A program made the position numbers and the translations under genes. A DNA stretch of 10,904 nucleotides from Lunasporangiospora selenospora (lineage: Eukaryota > Mortierellomycota > Mortierellomycetes > Mortierellales > Mortierellaceae). The notes under the pieces were generated by a model, which did not search any database, was not told where the DNA came from, and saw nothing but the letters and a program-made list of their open reading frames with translations. The DNA is taken from contig JAABOA010000376.1 in the NCBI GenBank assembly GCA_015680635.1, positions 1,934-12,837 of the forward strand, in the 5' to 3' direction. Shown here piece by piece: positions 1-7,787 of the stretch (positions within the stretch are counted from its first letter, which is position 1; each line of letters begins with the position of its first letter).

Positions 1-120
1 GTCAACTGGCACTTTTTTTTCCAACTATATTTCTCTTTTTAATTGCTTGTTGCAGGCAACTCCTTCAGCTTTCAAATACATAATATCGCTTTTGCCCCCC
101 TTTTTTTTTCTTGCACACAG

Positions 121-237
121 TCAATTAAACTATAAAAAAAACATCAACGAAGAATCTCAACCCTTGGCCTGCTATTTGAAGTATCTATTTCAGTGCGTAA
201 TCACCGACACGACGACCCAGCTCTTTCGAGGAGGGGA
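121..237 (+). CDS. Possible coding exon of a gene entering from the left edge (unrecognised)
   Basis: A short stretch is framed by a strong-looking 3' splice site (a T/C tract followed by TTGCACACAG at 111-120) and a strong 5' splice site (GAT|GTAAGT, intron starting at 238). Between them one frame is open and reads as ordinary soluble protein, including the segments NEESQPLACYLKYL and DTTTQLFRGGD. Bases 1-120 would then be intron, with another possible acceptor (TTGTTGCAG) at 55. A plausible acceptor for the next exon is CTGTTCTAG at 391; the phase-0 frame after it stays open to a TAA at about 572, but it runs into an AAAAG repeat and looks less protein-like. I do not recognise the family. 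This could be an internal or near-terminal exon, or chance. Confidence 0.33.
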
Positions 238-419
238 TGTAAGTGCCCTAGCTAGAAAACATCTTTTTTACGCTAGGTTTAAAACTAAAGCTTGGTATTT
301 GAGTTTCTTTCTCTTTTTTTCTTTTTCTTTTCTTGGCAAGAACACATTAAGCCGCCAGCACATCATGGTACTCACATTTCTGCTGTTCTAGGCACGAGTG
401 GAAACCCACTTTTTCCCAC

Positions 420-443
420 AAAAAGAAAAGAAAAGAAAAGAAA
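420..443. repeat. (AAAAG)n microsatellite
   Basis: About five tandem AAAAG units lie just after the possible splice acceptor at 391. It is an ordinary simple repeat. It makes the open frame running through it poor evidence for coding. Confidence 0.85.
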
Positions 444-572
444 GAGGTTATTATTTTGTCCCAGATAGTCTATTTCTCCTTCTACTCCATTGCTCCCTTG
501 CTCACCCCCTCTTCTCGGCCAATAAAGGCCAGCGCATGCATTTGTGTTCAGAGTCGAAGGAAGTTCCAAGTT

Positions 573-980
573 AAAGTTGGTTGAACGGAATGGAAAGTTC
601 TATTACCAAACAAAAAAAATTGGAATATTGGTGTGTTGGCGTTGTGTTCCTCAAAAAAATGGCAGTGTAGGTCGACGAGTAACTTAGCCTCTCGTGTCCA
701 GTAGGGTCACAGGGGAAGGACAGATGCACTTCAAAGAGATACCAGGGGCCTTTCTTTTTCCATTTTCCTTTCCACTTTCTTTTTTAACTCTTTTCTTACC
801 GAGGACTCGAATCCATTTATTCTTTGTAAAAGTGAGTTGTTTCTCGGTAAACTACCTCTGGAGTTGGAAAACGTGAAAGGATAATTGCACCTCTTCAAGC
901 AAAAAAAAAAAAAAACTCCTTTCATGAGAAAAAAAGAACCTTGAAATCCCGAGGGTGTGCTCAAGACCATCATAATACGA
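573..980. other. AT-rich intergenic region, no gene seen
   Basis: Open frames here are short and rich in Phe/Lys, as expected from the T and A runs (for example 15 consecutive A at 901-915). I see no tRNA, no conserved RNA and no convincing coding segment. It is probably the 3' flank of the left-edge gene plus the distal promoter of the arrestin gene. Confidence 0.5.
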
Positions 981-986
981 CAGGAA

Positions 987-1012
987 TGAGTCGAATTGAT
1001 GCTTGTTGACTC
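987..1012. promoter_or_regulatory. Inverted pair of bZIP-like half sites (TGAGTC / TGACTC)
   Basis: TGAGTC at 987-992 and TGACTC at 1007-1012 are inverted copies related to the Gcn4/AP-1 core TGA(C/G)TCA. They sit 14 bp apart and about 20 bp upstream of the TATA-like element. The spacing relative to the arrestin gene suits an upstream activator site, but neither copy has the full 7-bp palindrome. Confidence 0.3.
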
Positions 1013-1033
1013 GTATTTTATCTTGGCCAGTGC

Positions 1034-1040
1034 TATAAGA
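1034..1040 (+). promoter_or_regulatory. TATA-like element of the arrestin gene
   Basis: TATAAGA lies about 160 bp upstream of the proposed ATG at 1199. It is followed by a pyrimidine-rich tract (about 1075-1150) of the type often found around fungal transcription starts. Confidence 0.45.
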
Positions 1041-1198
1041 CCCCCTCTTGACTAGCTCTTGCTCAAAGCTTACAGCTCTCTTTTGCTATTTCTACCTTCC
1101 CGTCTCCCCATCCAATCCCTCCCACCCCCACCTCCACCCCTTCATTCACACACGCCTTTGAAAACTCTTTATTGCTATAGCAATTGCACCAATAGACC

Positions 1199-3378
1199 AT
1201 GTCCGCTACTATCAAGATCGAGCTAACCTCCACGCATCTTGTCCTTCCGAACGAGTTTTGCTACCAATACCCATACTCTCTCTCTGGCAACTCCTCTTCT
1301 GTTTCGGCCTCAATGTCACAGGAAACTCCCACTTCAGATCCAGTCTCCCAGCCCCGGCACTCTATCAGCTCCTCATCTTCATCTTCGGCTACTGCGTCGC
1401 TTCCACTAGCCATCGGAACAACGCCTGTGGTCGAGTCGTCCTCACGCTCACCAAGTCATCTTCAATCCATGTTTCGTCCTTGGCCATTTCTCTCATTGGA
1501 GCTTCACATGTCTCCCTCTCTCCTTCAGACCCTGGTGCTGTTCTCACCGGTTGTAACAACCATGCGAACCCAAAGAAACCCGCTGGTATATCTCTCCGAC
1601 TATCGCGACAGCAACTTCGTGCACAACAGCTCCTGATCGCGCCCTTCCCAAATCCAGACCAGACTACAACTGTCTCTCCATCCATCGCAATGGCATGTGG
1701 CCATTTTGATACCGAACATGGGCTGCCTTCAGGCATCTCGACACTGCCCGGTCGATCCGCATCGCAGTCGAGGACAGCGAGGACAGATGATCTGGAGCCC
1801 AACCAAATTGCCTTTCCTTTTGAGATTCAGGTCCCGAATCATGCCTCTGTCTCAATCTTGGCGCCACAAGGCGGTACCACTTACCGATTGACTGCAGTTC
1901 TTACCATTGCCAAGAAGCACGTTCGGTCAAGCTCCACAAAGTCCAATGTGTCCGCTGGTGAATGTGCAATTTCCAAGCCCCCCAAAAAGAACGGGACAGG
2001 GGGGAAGGGCCTGATGTCAACCTTTTTTACATTATCACCGCCCACGCAAGCTTTGTCAATCGTTACTGAGAACTGCACAGTTCAGATCTGCAGAGCGCCA
2101 CATATCCGCAGCCCATACTTTCCAACCTTTGCGCAGCCAAGGACTGCCCATGCGCAGATGCCACAGGGTATTGGTCGGCAAAATATTGAGGCATTGGGCG
2201 AAGTAACGGGGTCTGATTCGAACCCCAACAGCAACTACGCAAACACAAGCACGATAACAAACAGTGCCGAGACTGGTGAGAGTGAGCAGCATCAATATGG
2301 CGCCATGATCCCCGGTGTACTTAATCATCATTGGCCTGAGTGTTCTATGACGGCAACAATCTCTCTCCCTTATATCCACTTACCAAGTATGTCTAACCTT
2401 GACACTAATGTCCGACTCGAGTTCTTGCCCACAACAAACTCTGTGCATACGGTCAAGAGCCTTCAGTTGTCACTCTATGAGCGCGTCATTTATCGACTGT
2501 CCAAGAGACTACCTTCATCTGCCTTTGTTCCCGAGACGGATGAGGATCGAGAGGATAGTGACACGATTATAGTTGGGATCCGAGATCGAGTAATCAGCAC
2601 GCAGCATTGTCCTCAGATATGTCCAGAAAGCCCCGAGAACGGTCAATCGAACCAATCGGCGCGTCTTATTGAAAGGACATTCCGATTTCAGGTCCCCAAT
2701 GCGGTCCGTGCATCTAAAGAACTTTTCTCAACCCGGAACTGTAACCCCTCAACAGTCTACAGGGTCCTGCCATCTGAACGACAACAAGTGATCGATCGAC
2801 TGAGCCAACAGGAGGACCTCAACTTCGATGGTGCAGGAGGGGGCAGAAGCACTTCTTTGAATTCGTTTCAAATGATTGATATCGAGATTCAACATTACAT
2901 TCGGTCCACGCTTTCCATTCGTCGAACCAATGCGCGGAGCCAAGAGACAATTCTAGAGCGAATCTTGGGGGATATTCCCGTTGTAGTGATGGGACTTGTC
3001 CATGGTCCAATGGAATGTGACGGGACAGGTCTACCGTCCTACCTGAGCTCCTTCTCCACGTCGGTACTGTCCATAGCAGAGTCTCAACTTTATGAATACG
3101 AGACGGTCATCTCTGTCGCAGCAGCATCGATTCGATCCGCACGATCAAGCACCAGTGGAGACGGCACAGGGTCGGAGCCAATGTACGCTTTTGGTCCAAA
3201 TGTGGATCGTGCTAACGAAGTTGCACGAGACGGAAATGACGATGCACTTTTGTCGATCCTGGGTCTCCAATCAAGGTCACTACCAAGGCTGCCAGGGTAT
3301 GAAGAGAGTATACTTTCCAACAGTACACGACCATCCCTGGACACGACTTTTCAGGACCTCACTATTCCTGACCATTAA
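1199..3378 (+). CDS. Alpha-arrestin-like trafficking adaptor, frame change near the N-terminus
   Basis: The ATG at 1199 is in good context (GACCATGTC). Its frame begins SATIKIELTSTHLVLP, which resembles the first arrestin strands. The next strands (GRVVLTLTK, then SSLAISLIGA) lie in a different frame starting near 1426 and continue open to TAA at 3376-3378. A later segment, FPFEIQVP (about 1813), matches the arrestin N-domain. A second beta-rich region from about 2400 to 2990 fits an arrestin C-domain interrupted by low-complexity inserts. Near the C-terminus are LPSY (3031-3042) and LPGYEE (3289-3306), variants of the PY motif by which alpha-arrestins recruit Rsp5/NEDD4 ubiquitin ligases. 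The frames can be joined by an intron ending at 1409 (CCACTAG) and starting at 1255 (giving 674 aa) or 1315 (giving 694 aa), but neither donor is consensus. A 1-nt indel is also possible. The family is moderately sure; the N-terminal structure is not. Confidence 0.62.
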
Positions 3379-3380
3379 GC

Positions 3381-3385
<5 letters not shown>

Positions 3386-3435
<50 letters not shown>
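3386..3435. repeat. (GA)25 microsatellite just after the arrestin stop
   Basis: A perfect 50-nt GA repeat begins 7 nt after the stop codon, so it should lie in the 3' UTR of the arrestin mRNA. The convergent release-factor gene ends 168 nt further on. Confidence 0.95.
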
Positions 3436-3437
<2 letters not shown>

Positions 3438-3592
3438 TGAATGCTCAGGTCATGAGGCCATTCGGTTATTCGATATCCTAAGGGGTTACTTTTACACCAA
3501 CTTACTAGTGTTTTCCAACTAACATAATAGCCTTTTTTTTCATGCAACAAGAAAATGGGCGTGGTTATATCGTAGCAGGTCGGGGGTTCCGG

Positions 3593-3598
3593 TTTATT
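3593..3598 (-). terminator. Poly(A) signal AATAAA of the release-factor gene
   Basis: AATAAA on the minus strand begins 5 nt after the TGA stop codon. If used, it gives a very short 3' UTR. Confidence 0.5.
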
Positions 3599-3602
3599 AA
3601 TG

Positions 3603-4562
3603 TCAGTCCTTTCGGGCAGATTTTCGTCTGGAAGATTTCCTATTATCGCTCGCCAAAATCTCTTCCAATGTTGTAAACTGGATATCGGCAAGGGGGGATT
3701 GCATAGTTGTATCCTTCTTTGAACCCATTGATTTCCTGGAACCCTGATGTTTCTCTCCTCCATCCTCAGACTCTGAGAGGTTGGCATCCAGCTTTCCTTC
3801 TACATCGTCCTGGTCATCACCGATCAAGTCGTCATTATCTTCGTCCTCATCATCGTCACGATCATCTTTGTCTCCAGCACCATGATACTTTTTCGCAGAC
3901 TTTCTGGCCATCCTCTTTTTCTTTTCTCGAATCTTTTCAGCCTTTTGACCTCGTTTGGACATGTGGCCGTTATAGTATTCGTCCAGTCGCGCGATCATAA
4001 TCTTTCTAGCCAACTTTCGGTTTTGGGGTAGAGATCGAGTAGCCTGGCATTGGACGACGATCCCTGTCTCCAAATGCTTCAGTTCGACGTTTGAGTTGGT
4101 CTTGTTGATCTTTTGACCACCGTTTCCTCCTCCTTTAATGAATCGCTCTCGAAAGTCAGTTTCGAGGAGGATAATATCCTTATAAACCTTGTTATCGGTG
4201 GCCGGTTTCCTGTTGAGAGATGTGCTTGCAGATGGCTGAGGATCTATCTCAGAGATCGTCTCTTCCTTGCCAAGGCACTCTCCTTCAGACTCTGATATCG
4301 ATGATGAGTAAACTGGGGTCGAGGTCTGGGTGGAGGCCTCCCTCAATCCAATATCTCGTCCTGGCCCTGGCCTTAGGAAAGCTTCCCGCGATAGTGACCA
4401 GGTCGAGAAAGCGGCTCTGTTTGAGGATGTTGAAGGAGAGGTGGAGGAGGTAGGGTGCTCAAGGGAGGGATGGAAAACATGAGAGGAGAAAGTGGTTCGC
4501 TGATGGATGCGAGTAGTAATGGCCTGGCAGCAGCGCTGGCAATGACGAAAAAGAGTGCGCAT
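3603..4562 (-). CDS. Mitochondrial GGQ peptide-chain rescue factor (MTRFR/C12orf65/Rso55-like)
   Basis: The frame encodes 319 aa without introns. Residues about 130-225 form the minimal class-I release-factor catalytic domain: KGGGNGGQKINK carries the GGQ tripeptide (residues 148-150) that triggers peptidyl-tRNA hydrolysis, followed by the family pattern TRSLPQNRKLAR and a lysine/arginine-rich helix. There is no codon-recognition domain, as in the mitochondrial rescue factors MTRFR (human) and Rso55 (yeast), which act on stalled ribosomes. The first ~30 residues are basic and Ser/Thr-rich without acidic residues, consistent with a mitochondrial presequence. Residues 32-120 are low complexity. 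Unusually, the domain is followed by a strongly acidic Asp/Glu tract (about 231-270) and then a second basic tail ending RRKSARKD. It is divergent from TDP1, with 224 bp between start codons. Confidence 0.9.
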   Translation of the reverse strand: MRTLFRHCQRCCQAITTRIHQRTTFSSHVFHPSLEHPTSSTSPSTSSNRAAFSTWSLSREAFLRPGPGRDIGLREASTQTSTPVYSSSISESEGECLGKEETISEIDPQPSASTSLNRKPATDNKVYKDIILLETDFRERFIKGGGNGGQKINKTNSNVELKHLETGIVVQCQATRSLPQNRKLARKIMIARLDEYYNGHMSKRGQKAEKIREKKKRMARKSAKKYHGAGDKDDRDDDEDEDNDDLIGDDQDDVEGKLDANLSESEDGGEKHQGSRKSMGSKKDTTMQSPLADIQFTTLEEILASDNRKSSRRKSARKD

Positions 4563-4786
4563 TACAGAGATCAGAATTGGCGAGAAAGCGAAGAGGTACG
4601 GAAGGGCGCTTTCTTCCTCTGTCTCTTACATATTATCTCGTTGTGGCTGCGTTGGAATCCACCCATTGAGACCCATCGATAGTACGAACGCCAGCCAGAC
4701 AATTAAAACAGAAAACAAGGACCAAGACCACCTGCAACGCCAAACACTCTTCATTCAGTAGATACCAAAAGCATTCATCTCCAGGA
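4563..4786. promoter_or_regulatory. Shared divergent promoter of the release factor and TDP1
   Basis: The two start codons lie 224 bp apart, head to head. No convincing TATA box is visible for either direction. Apart from the inverted repeat at 4583-4614, no further motif stands out. Confidence 0.6.
4583..4614. repeat. 8-bp perfect inverted repeat in the divergent promoter
   Basis: AGAAAGCG (4583-4590) and CGCTTTCT (4607-4614) are perfect inverse complements separated by 16 nt. They begin 21 nt upstream of the release-factor ATG. The element could be a dimeric DNA-binding site or a stem-loop in the release-factor 5' leader. Confidence 0.6.
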
Positions 4787-7732
4787 ATGGACCCTGACTA
4801 CGATGAGGATCTGGCCATCGCTGAAGCCATCCGTCGGTCATTGCTTGATTCCGATACGCCTTCTCCACGCGACCATCAACCTAGCAACAACCAACCCATC
4901 GGCCGACAATCGTTTCTGAACAACAATGTTCCCTCCATCCTACCCGCCTCCCCTCCACTCCCTCCTGCTGAACCACCGCTATTGCCATTTTTGCCGCCCT
5001 TATCACCACCCCTGCTGCCGTCCTTGCCGCCTTCTCCTCCACCACCAGTAGCAAGACCTTTGGCTCGCCCAGAAACGAGCCGGGCACCATCTCCTCCGTT
5101 ATTAGTACCCAAGCGAGAGGCCTCTATCATTGACTTGACAAATGATGATGAACCAATGGATATCAAACCCTCGCTCGCTTCATTGCTAGGACAACTATCA
5201 GCACCGACTTTGGAACCCCAAAGGAACCCACAACCACCACTCTCAACATCGGCGCCGGCATCAACATCGTCATCGTCATCGTCATCGTCATCAACAAGAC
5301 CATACCCCGACGCTCAGACTGCTCAACAGCAGTGGCAGCAACAACTACAGCCACTCCATGACCCTTACATCCATGAGAGCGAACAATACGACCTGCAACC
5401 ATATCACCACCGTATACAACCAGAGCAACAGAGTCATGCTCCATTATGGCCAGAAATTACGGATGGGAGGAACAGAGATCGTGAGAGTAGTGCGGAACAG
5501 GCGGACGAAGAGATGGATGAAGATCTTCGACTAGCTATTGAAATGTCACTTCGAGAAACTGGAACTTCTGGTCCAGCCCCAAGCTTGGCGCGACCCCATT
5601 CACTACCAAGAGCAGCATTGACTTCACCTCCACTTCCACCAACAGAAGATATGTCCTTTGAGTACGAGAATGGCAACCGAAGCTTTCCGAGCACGGAGGC
5701 CGATAACGAATCCTTTTTAGACTTTGTGCGTGCGCATTCAATGGCGACCTCTGGAGCACTAAACCACTCCAGTAGATCAATATCTGCTCCCGCAAAAGAA
5801 TCGGTCTTGGGATCTGGCCCTGGACAACGGCGGGGCAATGGCAGAAACAACATGGAGCGGTATCGTTCGTCGACTGCAGAATCTCTATCCGCCATCCTTG
5901 GCGCCAGCCGTGAACAATTGGAACGAGAGAGGAAAGAGCGGATAATACGGAAACGTGGCTATGAGGCTATGGGAGTCGACACTCATCCAGTATTTGATAT
6001 GCAAGGATATCCCAACGAAATCATTACCGAAAACGTGCCTGTAACCATTCCCAAACCCAGAGGCAGGAGAAAGAAAAAAGATCAGGGGAACGCAAAGGCT
6101 GAAATAAGCACACGAGCCACTCCATCTGCCCAGAGTATACCAGAGCCACCGATAATGCCAATGGCAGGGCAAAGTGCCACACCCGCTCCGCTCCAATTCC
6201 ATTACTATGCCCCTGATGCACCCTATCCAGCTGCTCAGTCCCCGCCAACAAAAAGAGCAACTGTCAAACGACCAATTCCCCAGGAAAGTCGAGAATATCA
6301 ACACGAAACCCCATCATTGCCTCCACCACCACCAACAAAAACAGCGGCCAGACATTTAGACTCTCAGGAAGAGCAGATATTTAAACAGGAGACACTCTCA
6401 CCACCGCCACTTTTAATAGCAACAGAACGGAGGGATTCGACTGCAACGATTACCTCTAGTCGTAGTGTCACAGTCAAATCAGAAGAGGTGGATGTTCCAG
6501 TAAACCCAGAGACATTATCCAACTCTCAAGACCACTTGCGCAGGGGACTGGAATATCCGATGAGATACCCACAGGCCACATTCCTGAACACACATGTTGA
6601 GGGTATGGAACCAAGTCCGCATACGATCCAATTTGGAGATTTGGTGGATAAGGATAACCTTTTCTTGGCAATTCTTTCGACGGAATCGTACAACAAGGAT
6701 TGGTTGAGGTCGTTTGTCCCGAATCATATTCCTCAGTGTATTATTAGGAACTGGAAAGGGAATTATGGAGACCAGGTAAGGGATTGTCGTGGCTAACCTC
6801 TGAAATGCACCAATCGATGGGCACCCTGGCCTTTCTTTTCATATTTTTATTTTATTTTATTTTGGCGGTGCGGATCGAATTTATGATTAGGCTGGATACA
6901 AGACAACCGGAATGGTGACCGAGGTGCTCCCACCCCTTGAAAAATTTGGAAACTACCATCCGAGAATGATGCTACTTTTTTACCGCAGTTTTTGTCGTGT
7001 TGTCATTGGTTCTGCCAACCTGGTAATGACTATCGATCTATTGCTCCTATGTGCGTTCCTTTTATTATTATTATTACTATTATTATTATTAGCACTCGCT
7101 CTATCCTCCCTAACACATGTACTCTTTCCCCCCCCCCTACTTCAATTAAATTACAGCGCCCTGAAGACTGGGAAGAACTTACAAATACGCTCTATATTCA
7201 AGACTTTCCCTTGCTGCCTGAAAAGGTCGAGGATGCCAAGGACATGCCCGAGTTTGGCTACCACCTTATCGAGTTTTTAGCATTGATGCATGTCCCGCGC
7301 AAGATTATCAGAGCACTCTATGGTATCAACTTTTCGTCCGCAAAGGTATTGCTCGCGTCCCACTGTTTCTTTTTTTTTTCGATCGTTTGCAAAACGCATA
7401 AGAGATCGGCTCTTATGGTCCTCTTTCTCTCTCTTCTTCTTCTTCTTCTTCTTCTTCTTCTTCTTCTTCTTCTTCTCTTTTCTACGCTCTCTATGGTTCA
7501 AGGTCAAGTTGCTTATGTCAGCACAAGGAGCATATTTGTGCCAGAGTGAGATTACTTTTGGACTCGCTCGACTCTCGCAAATCATGGCTCCATATTACTT
7601 ACCCCAAATCCAATACGATATAGAATATCTTGTATGAGGACTAACTATGGGAAACGAACCACCTGAAAGATAGAAACTTGGTTTGCTGTTTTTGCCATTC
7701 TTTTTTATCAAAACTTGCGCCCTAACAATTTA

Positions 7733-7787
<55 letters not shown>

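Noticed and set aside
1258-1409. Open reading of the arrestin frame upstream of 1410 as the true N-terminus
   Set aside because: It has no ATG before the arrestin strands and reads as hydrophobic low-complexity residues. The ATG at 1199 in the other frame gives a better arrestin start.
2208-2226. tRNA T-arm look-alike (GGGGT...TTCGAACCCC)
   Set aside because: It lies inside the arrestin coding frame, the loop is too long, and no acceptor, D or anticodon arm is nearby.
7277-7585. Minus-strand open frame with a long lysine run
   Set aside because: The run is the antisense of the CTT repeat in TDP1 intron 3, and the rest is antisense of TDP1 exons.
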